From the NCBI RefSeq assembly GCF_029931775.1, contig NC_079325.1, positions 37,798,673 through 37,862,672 on the forward strand: a DNA stretch of 64,000 nt, given 5' to 3'. This DNA comes from Euleptes europaea (Eukaryota; Chordata; Lepidosauria; Squamata; Sphaerodactylidae). A model generated the notes under the pieces. It was not told the DNA's origin, did not search any database, and saw nothing but the letters and a program-made list of their open reading frames with translations. Below are positions 1 through 11,616 of the stretch, piece after piece. The position numbers and the translations under genes are program-made. How positions within the stretch are numbered: position 1 is the first letter of the stretch; each line of letters begins with the position of its first letter.

Positions 1-250
1 TTGACAGCATTCTGGCCGCACGGACCCCAAGCTTTCCCTCTTGGTCCCAAGTCCTCCCAACAGAGCAGGGTGGGGGAATTGGCACTGCGAGCCACTCCAC
101 AGGAGCCAACTGATTTGCCTTGACCGACCATTCTCAGGGACGGTGACCTGCTGTCTCTTAGCTACGAAAAGAAACTGTCTGAGAAAGGGCCCATCAAGCC
201 CCTCTAAACACAACACTACCAGCTCACCATGGCCTTCGCTTTCCCTGAGA

Positions 251-541
251 GCTGGCGTGGTGTAGTGGTTAAGAGCGGTGGAGTCTGATCTGGAGAACCG
301 GGTTTGATTCCCCACTCCTCCACGTGAGCAGCGGAGGCTAATCTGGTGAACAGGATTGGTTTCCCCACTCCTACACATGAAGCCAGCTGGGTGACCTTGG
401 GCAAGTTACAGCTCTCTTAGAGCTCTCTCAGCCCCACCTACCTCACAGGGTGTCTGTCGTGGGGAGGGGAAGGTGATTGTAAGCCGGTTTGATTCTTCCT
501 TAAATGATAAAGTCGGCATATAAAAAACAACTCTTCTTCTT
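251..541 (+). mobile_element. Sauria-type tRNA-derived SINE
   Basis: The head has tRNA A and B boxes (GTGTAGTGGTTAAGAG and GGTTTGATTCCCC). The body reads CACCTACCTCACAGGGTGTCTGT, quoted here in two parts as CACCTACCTCACAG and GGTGTCTGT, and the tail is TATAAAA followed by CTTCTTCTT. This fits the squamate Sauria SINE as I know it. It lies in a TRAF2 intron. Confidence 0.88.
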
Positions 542-1782
542 CCCTGCAGTGGAAGGCCGGGGACTGACCCTGGACATTCCTACATGCAAATGATGCACTC
601 TACCGCTGAGGCAGAAACTAGATCCAATAGGGCAGCCACATGTATTCACTCATCCGCTCACCGCATGTTTATCCACCTCTTCCACCAAGGATCTCAGGGC
701 CCTGCACGTGGTTCCTCCTTCTCCCATTTGATCCTCATAACAATCCCATGAGACAAGTTGGGCCAGGCACTCAGTTTTAGGCCCAAGTGGGGATCTGTAC
801 ACAGATTTCCATCCGACATGGTAACCGCTACACCACACTCTTCTTCCCCATTCATATATAAAATGGGGGAGGGGCAGCGAGTGTTCATTGTTGTTGTTGT
901 TTAACACATAAAGGTATGCATGTGAGTAAGAAGCACAGCAGGGTGAGGTGGGGGAAAGAATGTTTCCTTCTCTTTGCAGGCACACACCTTTCTGCGGAAA
1001 AGTCAACACCCCTACTTTAAGCAAGAACAGGGCAAACTAGACCCATGCAAATATGCCCATTACACCACCTTCAGCATGAACTCCAGCCTCTCCCCAAAGG
1101 AAAGTACCGAGTTCTCTGTCTTGGGCCACCAGCAGCACACCATCCGCCCTGACTGGAAGCAGCTCTCCCAAGTGGCTGTAAAACGAGTGCGCAAGGCACG
1201 TACTGAGCCACGGAGTCAAAGAGAGAGCCCCCTCAATGTACAAAAGGCAACATTCCAAAGAAGACAGGAGAATGCAGGCAAGCACGCCACAAAAAGTGGA
1301 AACCGTACAAAAATACATGCAACGTTTGCTGTAAGCAATAATTCTTCCAACAGTTATGATTAGGGCAGCAAGTTAAATCAAGGGACCACATGGACACTGA
1401 GCTACAGAAGCAAAAAAAATCAGAATTGTTTCAGATGACCCAAATTTTGCAGCAAGAACTATATTGGGAGACCTGAATGGATTATAAAAATCAAACATGT
1501 GCACAATGCCTTCTGTTTTGCATAATTTCTCTTATCTCAGGAGGGGGGGGTTAAGAGATTACAGCCAGTTCTCTCCAAAATGTGGGCTACAAACTTGTGT
1601 GTTTTATATGTTCATGCCCAATTTCAGCTAAGGCACAACCCTGGCCAAATGGCTCCAGCACTCAGACTGACAGGGCTGAACCTTGCCCAGTAGTCTGAAC
1701 CCAATTCCTGGCACTTTGCCACAAAGCACCAACAATTGCCAGGAAACAGAAAGCAACAACCAAGTCTTGCTCTGATCTTTAC

Positions 1783-1881
1783 CTCGTATTCTTTAATCGT
1801 CCCTTTCCACACACAGCCCTCGTTGATGCAGATTGCCGGAAGACTCTCCACCTCCCGTCGGGCTGCATTATCTGGGAAAGC
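1783..1881 (-). CDS. TRAF2: TRAF2 third coding exon
   Basis: The exon has 99 bases (33 residues), phase 0 at both ends, from AFPDNAARREVESLP to KGTIKEYE, with acceptor TTTGAG and donor GTAAAG. It spans the linker into the first TRAF-type zinc finger. Confidence 0.94.
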
Positions 1882-4123
1882 CTCAAAGGGGAACAAAAAA
1901 AATGTATATTTATATATAAAGAGAGAAAATGAATTTTAAGCACCACGAGGAAAGCATTTAAAAAATCTGCCGGGAGGGGAGAGGAATACTTCTCAAAACT
2001 ATTCCCTTCCACCGGACATTCCACACATTTCAGTACAACACTGTCAAGCTTTGGGAGGGTGGGAGGGAAGAGAACCAAAGTGGAAACTATGCTGGTCTAT
2101 TGCATGGAGAACAGCAGTGTTGCTCAAACCAGTGAGCAGGCTTGCTTTTCAAGTTTTTATGGGGTCCTGGTTAACTGCCAGATTCACTCTGGCCTGTAGG
2201 CTTGAGGATACTCTGTTTCCATTCTTTCTTTTGGTCAGGGTTACAAGGCAGTACTTGGCTAAACCCTTTTTTAGCTGAACCACTACAATAATCCATTCTC
2301 TGAGCATTTGCACCTCTCCCAAAACCAGTTGTGTTCATCTCCATCCCTTAGATCCCAGGTTCAGAACCTGCCCCCCCCCCAAAAGGTTTTGAACTGTGGG
2401 GAAACAAGATCAGAGGAACGGCCGGCAAGAAATAGAGGCCAGTAATTCAGGCAAATCCCAGTAGCCAGCAGTCTCTGATCATGTTAAGAGTTTGTGTAAT
2501 ATTTAGCATTTATATAGCACTTTCAGAGTTCAAAGCACTCCACACATATTATAATCATCCTATATGATAGTACAGACCTCTTATTCCAATATTGTGGGGG
2601 CAGGGGGAGATGAGAGTGAGGGGCTTACATAAGGCTACCACATGTGTGAACCTCCTGGATCACAGTCCCTTCTCTTAGGCCCTGTGCTATATCAGCTTTC
2701 AGTGTAAGACCAAAGTGTATGGTCTATGAAGATCCAGTTCAAAACCAAGCTAGCTTCCATTCTAGCATCCTCAGCTCTGTTCCCATCCCCCGAATGGCAC
2801 CAGACTACCTAGCTGGATGGTTGCAAAGACTGCCCCTCATAACCCATGATATGTGCTTCAACCACTATGGAAAAGTGCTCCATCATCAGTTACATTATTA
2901 TTGCTCCACAGAAAAAAGGGGAAACTCCTTCCAGTGTCTTCACAATTACTGTCTTACCGAACTAGTTTCCAAGATAGAAATGCCTTCCTCATATATTCCT
3001 TCTTGAATGCAGGCTGCACACTTCTGGGGCCCAGAGCTGACAGAGAAAGCAAAGCAGTCAGAAGCAATGAAACCTACAGTAGGTCAAGATGAACCTCAAA
3101 AATCAACTATGGAGCAAAGTTCACAATGGACACTGCCAGGCTTTGCCATCACAGCTCTGAGGGTCCAGATTAAGCTTCTGGCAGAGGTTCAGAAACATAT
3201 GTTGTGACTACCACGCAGCACAAATTGTAAAGCCTTCATTCTTCAACAGTCTCTGGCACAGCTGGAGTTATTGTGCTTGAAGACAGCTAGTTAGCAGTTC
3301 ACCTTCGGCAAGACAGAACTGACTGTGGGAGACCAATTCTCTCTCCCTGGATAAAAGAGGACTGCTTCTCTACTTCTAGGCCACCAGCAGGCCACAGGAT
3401 GACCAATATGAGTATGTATAGAAGAAGAAGAGTTGGTTTTTATATGCCAACTTTCTCTACCACTTAAAGGAGACTCGAACCGGCTTAAAATCTCCTTCCC
3501 TTCCCCTCCCCACAACAGACACCCTGTGAGGTAGGTGGGGCCGAGAGAGCTGTGACTTGCCCAAGGTCACCCAGCTGGCCCTGTGTGTAGGAGTGGGGAA
3601 ACAAATCCAGTTCACCAGATTAGCCTCCGCCGCTCATATGGAGGAGTGGGGAATTGAACCTGGTTCTCCAGATCAGAGTCCACCGCTCCAAACCACCGCT
3701 CTTAACCACTACACTATGTAGGCAAGGTAGCCACTTTTTGCGCACCTGTTGCAGCTGCATTGCCTCTTGCCTTTCCATACAGGGTCAGTCTAATGAGCTG
3801 CCAGCTGCAATCTAAAGCAGATAGTTCAGAACAAGTTTACTTCCTCAGCCACCGTGTGCATTAACTAAGCCTTAATCTTACACAGAGCAAAGCTACAATT
3901 ACCTTATGATTGTTCTCAGGCAAGAGGAACAGTACCGGTGTCCACACTGGGCTTGGAATGGCCGCCTTAAAATATTCCTACACTCCGTACACAGGTACTT
4001 CCCCTCCAACTCAGTCCCAAGGATCTCCTTTGGAAACCCCAGCTTATTTACTTCCAGAGAGCTGGGGGGAGTCAGGTTTGCTGCTGCCATGTGAACCAGA
4101 ACATCCGAGTGGGCTTCAAAACA
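1783..4123 (-). CDS. TRAF2: TRAF2, 5' part of the gene (three coding exons; 3' part outside window)
   Basis: TNF receptor-associated factor 2 is a cytoplasmic adaptor and RING-type E3 ligase acting downstream of TNF receptors toward NF-kB and JNK. Three exons splice in phase: 4123-3903 (ATG at 4090), 3036-2958 and 1881-1783, giving 122 residues. The RING ligands are all present at C34, C37, C49, H51, C54, C57, C69 and C72, the positions I recall for human TRAF2. The peptide starts MAAANLTPPSSLEV, and the last exon reads AFPDNAARREVESLP through GTIKEYE, the start of the first TRAF-type zinc finger region. The donor at 1782 reads GTAAAG. The remaining zinc fingers, coiled coil and MATH domain must lie left of base 1, because I find no further exon below 1783. 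The assignment rests on recalled human protein sequence and on the EDF1/MAMDC4 neighbourhood. Confidence 0.95.
2490..2700 (-). mobile_element. Old tRNA-derived SINE (MIR/CORE-like)
   Basis: ATTTATATAGCACTTTCAGA then GTTCAAAGCACT, a gene-poor core and a reversed head are typical of old CORE/LF-type SINEs. Diverged. In a TRAF2 intron. Confidence 0.5.
2958..3036 (-). CDS. TRAF2: TRAF2 second coding exon (end of RING)
   Basis: The 79-base exon has an acceptor TCTGTCAG and a donor GTAAGA. It reads SGPQKCAACIQEGIYEEGIS then ILETSS and supplies the last two RING cysteines. Phase joins exactly to the exons on either side. It is too short to stand out as an open frame. Confidence 0.93.
3421..3722 (-). 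mobile_element. Sauria-type SINE
   Basis: The same family as at 251-541 in reverse orientation, nearly full length, from the AAGAAGAAG tail to the reversed tRNA head at CTTAACCACTACACTA. It lies in the intron between TRAF2 coding exons 1 and 2. Confidence 0.88.
3903..4123 (-). CDS. TRAF2: TRAF2 first coding exon
   Basis: The acceptor lies after a pyrimidine-rich tract (CTTTCTTCCAG) and the exon begins at 4123, giving 33 bases of 5' UTR before the ATG at 4090-4088. It encodes residues 1-62 plus two bases, including most of the RING (YLCTECRNILRRPFQAQCGH). The donor GTAATT follows 3903. Reading past the donor gives a stop at once, so the open frame seen there (3899) is not the true end. Confidence 0.95.
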
Positions 4124-4789
4124 CTGGAAGAAAGAGAAACACTTTAAGATTCACTTAAGGAAGGCTATTCCTACAATTATAAGCATTCATGCACGCTCTA
4201 CTGCATTTGGGACCTGGAAGAGTTGCACCCACACCTGATGGTGCATTTGGGGAAGCAAGATAACAAAAAGATCAAGATGTCAACTGGCATTCTGCAGTGG
4301 TCATCATGGCTGTTCCACAAGGCTCAGTGGTGAAAGCCACTTGCCAAAGCTTTTCCTTATGGCCATATTTTCCTTACAGCCATCTTTTAAGGATGGCTTA
4401 AAACTATTGCCTCCATAATCTAGAAGTGGGATGGGAATGAAGTGATACATAGCAGAGCTCACCTATGATGACACGCTGAATTCATCACAGAGGTAGTATC
4501 TGAGCTGGGGATTTCCTGGTTCACAGCTTGGTCTTTTAGCCATCAGTCTCGATTAGCTCCATATAGTAGCTCAAATAAGCAGCATACTGAGTGGTACCGT
4601 GTGTGTGTGTGTAAGTGTGCGGCTGGAATGCTCTGTCTGGTGACATCAAATAGCTCTGCAAACAGAGCTATTCCACAAGGCCTATGGCTGAGGATAGCCG
4701 CAAATATCATCTGCTGGCCCCCCTATTGCCCCTCCTTCCTATTATATTGTTGAAGTCAACGGAGGGGTAACCCGATGCAAACAACCAGC

Positions 4790-4975
4790 AATGCGAGTAT
4801 GGTTAGGTGCCATTTGAAACTTTGTAATTTTGTGCTTTAATCGGGATTTTAATGTTTTAATTTAGATTCTTATTGTTGGTGTAGTGATGTTTTTATATGA
4901 TGTTACCCGCTCTGAGCCAGCTTTGGGCAGGGAGGGCGGGTTATAAATCACAAAATAAATAAATAAATGTTTAAT
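4790..4975 (+). mobile_element. LINE 3' UTR remnant
   Basis: ACCCGCTCTGAGCCAGCTTT then GGCGGGTTATAAATCACAAA and (AAAT)n is the common 3' end of reptile LINEs. Similar remnants in reverse lie at 43270-43400 and 47770-47950. Confidence 0.55.
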
Positions 4976-5534
4976 GAGAAGCACTGCAGAAGACTCTGCG
5001 AGGGCACGTTCTTGGGTGCCAGGCTTTTTAGTCCAACATGGACTGTCTCCTAGATCACCCCAATCGAATCCAGTGCAACTGGGGCGGCTTCTCAAAAATG
5101 GCCATAATAGTGGCCAAGCTGCCTTGCAAGAAAATTTGTCTGCCATTACAGGCCTCGAGGATCTCTCAAAAACACAGCTGGAAAGTCACAAGTTACAGCA
5201 GCAGCTGGAATCTCACAAGCTTAAGGACAGGGAAGTTTATTTTTTTTATCTAGCCTTCCACCGCTTCTGCGCACTCTCTATCACCTCTGTGCATGCACAT
5301 GTGTTAATAAGTGAGTTCCCCGCAGCTGTTATCTGGCTGCAGGAGCTACTTCGCTCAAAAACCCTTTGGTTGCAACAGTAGCTGGTGTCAGCTCACCAGT
5401 TGCCTCCTCTCATTCTGCTGCATGTTGGCAGCAGTGCAGGAGGCAGCAGCTGGTGAGCCAAATCCTCAATCAGCACTGCTGTCCAGGTATGAGCTGAGGG
5501 GCTCTTGCGGTGGATGCTCAGTTTTGATTACTCA

Positions 5535-5815
5535 TCATGTGTGTATGTGTATGCCGTCAAATGGCTTCCGACTTAGGGCAACCCAATGAATTAATGACCT
5601 CCAAAACATCCTACCATTAACAGCCTCGCTCGGGACTTGCAAACTGAAGGCCATGGCTTCCTTTTTTGAGTCAAGTCATCTCATGGTAGGTCTTCCTCTT
5701 TTCTTATTGCCCTCAACTTTTCCTAACATTATCGTCTTTCCCATTGAGTCCTGTCTTCTCATGGTGTGACCAAAGTATGATAGCTTTAGCTTAGCAATTT
5801 TAGCTTCTAGGGAGA
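5535..5815 (-). mobile_element. Non-LTR LINE 3' end (CA-tailed)
   Basis: On the minus strand it reads AAAGCTATCATACTTTGGTC, then the C-terminal coding end, then TTGACGGCATACACATACAC. It is the same family as 53667-53990 and 20487-20550. It carries the end of the reverse transcriptase reading frame and a CA-rich tail. Confidence 0.72.
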
Positions 5816-5837
5816 ATTCAGACTTGATCTGATCTAA

Positions 5838-6143
5838 AAGTAAAAGGTAAAGGTAGTCTCCTGTGCAAGCACCAGGTCATTACTGACCCATGCGGTGACA
5901 TCACATCCCAACATTTACTAGGCAGACTATGTTTACAGGGTGGTTTGCCATTGCCTTCCCCAGTCATTTACACTTTATCCCCAGCAAGCTGGGTACTCAT
6001 TTTATCGACCTTGGAAGGATGGAAGGCTGAGTCAACCTTGGGCAGGCTACCTGAAACCGACTTCCATCAGGATCAAACTCAGGTAGTGAGCAGAGCTTCT
6101 GACTGCAGTTCTGCAGCTTACCACTGTGCCACGGGGCTCTCTT
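5838..6143 (-). mobile_element. tRNA-derived SINE, second family
   Basis: On the minus strand it starts with a tRNA-like head (A-box-like TGGCACAGTGG, diverged B box GAGTTTGATCC) and ends with TGACATCA...GGTGCTTGCACAGG and an AAAGGTAAAGG-like tail. I do not know its published name with certainty. It lies in TRAF2 intron 1. Confidence 0.75.
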
Positions 6144-7423
6144 GATCTGATTTAGAACCCATATATTTGTCTTTTTACTGGTCCATGCTATCCATAGGCT
6201 TGCTCCTAGCCATTTTAATGTCCCAGTCTGCCCCTGCCTTTAGTCAGCAACAGCTTCCTTACACATTTAAGACAATGTAAAAGACATTTAACAACCTCAA
6301 TATTACTAATCCATTTCTGTACTATTCTCCATTGTCCCAGAGAGCGCAAACATTTTGGGAAGTTTGTTCATGCCCCACCTCCTCTCTCCTGCAGATGGTA
6401 TTTAAAACAATGCAAGTTAGGGAAAACCTAATTAGGGGATTGTGCTCTGCTGATATGGCCTTTAGAGCTGAAGCAGTTTCCCAGGCCCAGTGAAAGTCAC
6501 AGACTGGATCCTCCTCCTGACTAGGATTGCATCAGCTCTTACAAGCTAAACAGAACTTGGTCAAAAACCTGGCAACAAGCCATTCTCTAATACTCCCTAG
6601 CCCAACATGACTCATAACACAGGACCAGGCAACCCAGCCTAGCCCCGCCCTTCACCTCCTGCTTCACAAACTGCTGGCGCTTCATCCCCAAAAAACATGC
6701 TACACCTGTGCCAGAGTCTGACAAGAAAGGATGTCAAACAGACCGTCAAAGCTCCTTCTTTATCTTCTACTTTTCTTTTGTAATTTAGTATAGCCCAGCT
6801 AATGCAAAGATCGCCTGTTTATCCCTTCATGACCATCTTGCTGCATGTACAGTGTCTGGAATCTTACAGGCGCTCCAATAAATAACTGCATATGGTGATA
6901 TACTTAAGATTCTTTTCTCTGCAAGTTTTGCCTCATGGGTACCTTGTGTACACCTGGCTCTATTTTTATGTGTGTTCTCTTACTTTATTATGTCATCATA
7001 TTTGTTTAATAAACCAGTCCTTTATTGTTCCCTCACACCTTGTGTTCAGCCATACAACAGGGCATGGAAGAGGAAGTTGCCTAGGGGTCAAGGATGGTGC
7101 TTTGGGCCCTCCACAGTCAAGCCCTGGAACCAGAGTGGTGGCAATAAGTTAAGGCCCTTGCCAGCTCAAGGGCTGCAGGAGGAAGAAGAGGCTGTGTGGG
7201 GCTGGGGGCTGCTTGGGAGGGACTTCTTGTCTAGAGCAAAACCCCACAAGGCCCTGCCCTTTCCCATGACAACGTTACTGACTGCTGGTACCTCCTTGAA
7301 GTATGTTATACCAGTTAAAAGATCTTAGGTAGCAACGGTTAGGAAAGACCCTGAGACCCAGCCAAGCCACTGCTAGTCAGAGACATCAGTACTGAACTCA
7401 TGCAAGGCATTGTCATATGTTCG

Positions 7424-7716
7424 TATGCCGACTTTCTCTACCACTTAAGGCAGAATCAAATCGGCTTACCATCACCTTCCCTTCCCCTCCCCACAACAGA
7501 TACCCTGTGAGGTAGGTGGGGCTGAGAGAGCTCTAAGAGAGCTGTGACTAGACCAAGGTCACCCAGCTGGCTTCATATATAGGAGTAGGGAAACCAACCC
7601 AGTTCACCAAATTAGCCTCCGCCACTCATGTGGAGGAATGGGGAATCAAAACCGGTTCTCCAGATCAGACTCCACTGCTCCAAACCACCGCTCTTAACCA
7701 CTACACCACGCTAGCA
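7424..7716 (-). mobile_element. Sauria-type SINE
   Basis: A near full-length reverse copy in the first TRAF2 intron; the distal TTCTTC tail is lost. Confidence 0.87.
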
Positions 7717-7789
7717 AAATAGACAACCCACAGATTTCTAGGTGCCTGAGTAACCCAGCGTGCAAGATTTTTCCAGCTCTACATGTTTT

Positions 7790-7985
7790 TTTCTCTGATG
7801 GAGACCCAAAGAGGCTAACATCATTCTCCTCTCCTCCATTCTATCCTCACGACGACACTGCAGGGTAGGTTAGGCTGATAGTGACTGGCCCTAAGTCACC
7901 CAGCGAGCTACCATAGTAGAGTGGGAAGTTAAAGCAAGGTCTCCCAGAACCCACACCCACACTCTAACCAATATGCCATACTGTG
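7790..7985 (-). mobile_element. Old tRNA-derived SINE (MIR-like)
   Basis: GCAGGGTAGGTTAGGCTGA, AAGTCACCCAGCGAGCT and a reversed tRNA head ending CACTCTAACCAATATGCCAT. Confidence 0.6.
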
Positions 7986-9424
7986 ATTGATATAGCTCCA
8001 ATATCCAAAACCATTGGTTACCATTTAAAACAGTCACAAGAAATCAGAAAACACAAACAGAATATTGAAAGGTGGTAGTGATACACACAGTAGACAAAGT
8101 TAAAAGGTGAAGGTGAATTTCTGTATTGCCCAACCCAAATCCCTTTCCACTTCTAGATAATTCTGCAAGGATGTGAAGCAAGACTGAGTCATGAGGGACT
8201 GACTTTGAGATCACTCAAACCTACAAAAAAATCTATTTATTTGATCTAGTCCAGATTACCCTTTGGTCAACTCACATTTGTTCCCTTAGAACATTTGGGA
8301 ATTTCCAGTATCATAGCTACCATCCTTCACATTCCTTCTTGTGGAAAGGAAAAACAAAAAGTAGTCATTGTCACCAGGCATGATTAAAAGAGTCATTTCT
8401 AAAAGCATCCCTAGACTGGAAGGCAGGAATCTCTATTGAAGGTTTCCAACACTATTGACTCACAGTCAGACAAAATGGGGGGGGGGAGCTGAAGGAGAAC
8501 TATACAATCAAAACTATCCTTTTAAAATAAGAAAAGGTATCCGTCTTTTGAGCTAACCGTATTACTAGCAGTAGCATATTTCAACGTTTAGTGATATTCT
8601 CTCCCTACCTCAGTCTCCACTTGAAAAAAGGGAATAAAGACAATTTTTGAGGTGAAATGGTCAACAAGCCTTCATGTGTGCTCAAAAAGCGCAACACAAA
8701 TTGATAACACTCCAAGAAATACCGCTGTGCACACCAATACATGCACTATATATTCCTTGAATTTTGAAAACAGAACTTGGATGTACATATAATATATGGT
8801 AATCTCATTATGACATTTTCTCTAATTTGTATATATAGCCATGAACATGTGTGCACACACTGAGGCAAAGACACAAAAACGAACTACTAAATCCTAGGCA
8901 TATATTCTAATTTTATAAGAGTAAATGCTTACAAATGCACCAATTACCTCAGCAAAATTCCGAGTTCAGCATTTTTAACAGCTCATTGACGTTTACTATG
9001 CCACCCGATGCACCTTCACTCAGAAGCAACCTGCCAGGATTCACAGCACTTCCCCCCCCCCCCAAAGTACATTTAGAATGAAGGCCTTAAACATATGCAA
9101 AAATTCTGCAGAAACAACGGCTGCTAGTTTAGAGGGCTTTAGCCAAATTCATGGAGAAGAGGTCTCTGAGGCACAAAACGAAACCTCCGTGCAAGGCACC
9201 TTGGAACACCGTTTGCTGAATTGCAAATATAAGAGAAAGTTGCGTTCATGCCCAGCATAAGGGCTTCCTGGAGACCTCGAGCTGCCCTCTAACGAAATAG
9301 GACACTGAACGACACAGACGTGATCCAGCCGCGCTCTAGTACTTACGTAAGCCTACTCACATGCAAATTCCTCCATGTATGGAATAGACAGGTTATTCCA
9401 TTGTAGACTATATGGGGGGGACGA

Positions 9425-9880
9425 AGAGAAGTCTGGCAGTTATTTCCTCCCCTCTCCCCGCGTTCTAGGGAAGGAAACCCCTTTCCCGTTTCCTTCCCCG
9501 CCACGTGATCCTCCCCGCTCCCGCGAGGGGACCCCACTCACCGGCAACCCACGTCCGCCCTCACTGCAGACCGGAAGCGCTTGGCTACATCCCGCCCTTT
9601 TCCCTCTCGCACAAGTTCCTCCGCCGGGGAAGCCCCGCCCCGTTTCCTTGCGCCCTGACTTCAAAGAACGGAGGCTCATAGCGTATGCCGACGGGAACGT
9701 GGAACGGCTGGATTTTCTTCCCCTCCTTCCTCGAACTCCACCCATTCTAGCCCCGCCCATCGAAGAGCTGAAGGGCGTGGCCAAAGCGGCGGTTGGCTTT
9801 GGCGCGCGCCTTCGTTCCCGGCAAACCTGAGTCACAAACGTTCCCACGTTTCCTTTTAAGGCCGGAGTGCAGAGAGTCAC
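9425..9880 (-). promoter_or_regulatory. TRAF2: CpG-rich promoter and candidate non-coding exon 1 of TRAF2
   Basis: This is an abruptly GC- and CpG-rich block in AT-rich surroundings, with GC boxes (CCCCGCCC near 9632 and 9751), a CACGTG E-box near 9512 and an ETS-like CCGGAAG near 9571. A good minus-strand donor (GCCG then GTGAGTGG) follows 9542, which would end a non-coding first exon spliced to 4123. The transcription start is not determined. The open frames across this block are composition artefacts. Role is inferred from composition and position. Confidence 0.65.
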
Positions 9881-9924
9881 ATCCTCTGTTACTTTTTCAT
9901 GCGTGTGGACTTAAAAAACAATAA

Positions 9925-10488
9925 TAATAATTGTATTTTGTATTTATTTATTTATTTACATAAATATTTTTATTGATTTTCAATAATAAATAGGGGTACA
10001 GAAGGGAAAAAGGGGAAAAAAACATTACATAAATATTGTTCAACATTGATATGCCTAGTACTACCCGCTTGTAGAATATAGTAATACATTAACTTATTAG
10101 CAGAATGGATTTGATCTCCAATTTAATCCTGCTGTAGCTCATAAGAGTTTAATTGTTGTTTTTTTGTTTTAATATATTCATAGAAAGATTTCCATTTGTC
10201 TCTATTTTGTTTTTGAGTATTTTGTAATGTTTCAGTTAATTGTGCCATTGGTATGTATTCGTAAGCTTTATCAATCCAGGTTTCAATTTTTGGTATTCTG
10301 TTTGTTTTCCATAAAGATGCTAAAACTACTCTTGCAGCTGTAATTAAATATTTTAATATATCCTGTTGGTCCTTGTCGATGTTATCTGGAGTTTTACTCA
10401 GTAGAAATAGTTTGGGGTCTTATATTACAGTTTGACCAATAATGCCTTCTACGTTCTTGTGTAGTTTCTTCCATGTATTTATTTTTCT
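9925..10488 (-). mobile_element. L1-type LINE, 3' end
   Basis: The minus-strand frame reads LITAARVVLASLWKTNRIPK then WIDKAYEYIPMAQLTETLQN, the L1 ORF2 C-terminus, followed by an A-rich tail at 9925-9960. It is 5'-truncated. Confidence 0.75.
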
Positions 10489-10592
10489 GTTACGGCCAGG
10501 AGAATGAAAGTGAGGCTCATGCCAACCTAACTCTAAGGCAGGCAGAAACTCAAACCAGTCCAGCCTTGATATGCCATGACAAGGGCTACATA

Positions 10593-10794
10593 TAGGGTTG
10601 CCAAACTCCAGGTACTAGCTAGAGATCTGTTATTTCAACTGATCTCCAGCCGATAGAGATCAGTTCACCTGGAGAAAATCACTGCTTTGGCCATTGGACT
10701 CTACGGCATTGAAGTCCCTCCCAAAACCCCTCTCTTTTCAGGCTCCGCCCCAAAAACCTCCCATTGGTGGAGAGAGAGGGACCTGGCAACCCTA
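10593..10794. mobile_element. hAT-like MITE (TAGGGTTGCCA ends)
   Basis: Ends are TAGGGTTGCCA and GGCAACCCTA, inverted. Perfect 8-base duplications GCTACATA flank it (10585-10592 and 10795-10802), which fits the hAT superfamily. It sits between the two L1 ends. No coding capacity. Confidence 0.8.
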
Positions 10795-10861
10795 GCTACA
10801 TATAATGTTTACCTATCAAAAAGTGGCAACCCAACTAACAAAAGCCTCTAAAACAGTAATT

Positions 10862-11430
10862 CAGTAACCTGAAATAATGCCACTTGCTCAATAATCCTAA
10901 CTATGAGAGAATGGATTACAAAATTGCACGAATTTGAGTCCATGGCGAAGTTAACTAATTTGCTTCAAAGAAAGATGATGATCACAAGCAAAAATGGCAG
11001 TCCTTTTATGACAGATATGTTGCATCTTGCTAGAATAGTCTATACTAGCAACTATGAGACAAGAGTAGATCTAGAATGGATCAAAGAAAATATAAATGTT
11101 TGGCATATATCACTGTTTTTATGTATAATTTGAATAGAGATCTGTAACCTCATAAGATTTTTTAGTATAATAATTGGGTCAGTTAGAGGTATAAAGAAAG
11201 AAATTTTAATTCACTAATAAGCTCTTTTTTTAATATGATTAAGATGTCGGTCTGACAGTCTTTTAGAGATGTTAATGGTGGCTTGCTGCAGGCACTACCC
11301 ATGTAATGTATCAAAGTATTTGCCTAATCATAATCATATTAAACCTTTAATGGCATATCTAAAGTATTTGCCTTCCCCCCTCTTTCTTTCTGATAAAATC
11401 CAATAAAAAAAATTCAAAAAAATAATAACA
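10862..11430 (+). mobile_element. L1-type LINE, 3' end
   Basis: It has MREWITKLHEFESMAKLTNL then LQRKMMITSKNG (the same L1 C-terminal region as 9925-10488, opposite strand), an AT-rich 3' UTR and an A-rich tail at 11404-11430. Confidence 0.72.
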
Positions 11431-11459
11431 ATCCTAACCCATTTACATTACAATCTACA

Positions 11460-11616
11460 CCAGTGGTTTCCAACCTTTTTGGTAAAGCAACCCACATCCA
11501 AATTTACTTGGCATGGTGACCCACTAGAGGAGAAAGCATGCACAAATTAATAAAAATGCAAAAGCCCTGGGACCCATATTTGGGTCAAGAGGGACCCACA
11601 GGTTAGGAAACACATC
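11460..11616. mobile_element. hAT-like MITE (CAGTGGTTTCCAAC type)
   Basis: Starts CAGTGGTTTCCAACCTTTTT, has GGTGACCCACTAGAG and ends GACCCACAGGTTAGGAAACA. The flanks resemble each other only in part. Charlie-like in style. Confidence 0.55.

Larger units (their letters stand above)
4124..9541 (-). other. TRAF2: TRAF2 first intron
   Basis: Presumed intron between the non-coding first exon and the first coding exon. It holds the LINE and SINE copies listed at 4790-6143 and 7424-7985. In 4150-4780, 4980-5530, 6150-7420 and 8000-9420 I see no gene, only ordinary AT-rich intron with a GT run near 4600 and C or G homopolymers (8478, 9052). Confidence 0.6.

Noticed and set aside
1037-1363. Frames of 93-129 codons as further TRAF2 exons
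   Set aside because: They show no TRAF zinc finger spacing and no matching splice sites or phase.
9375-9880. Two overlapping 146-151 codon frames in the CpG block
   Set aside because: No similarity to a known protein and opposite strands are both open; explained by GC-rich promoter composition.
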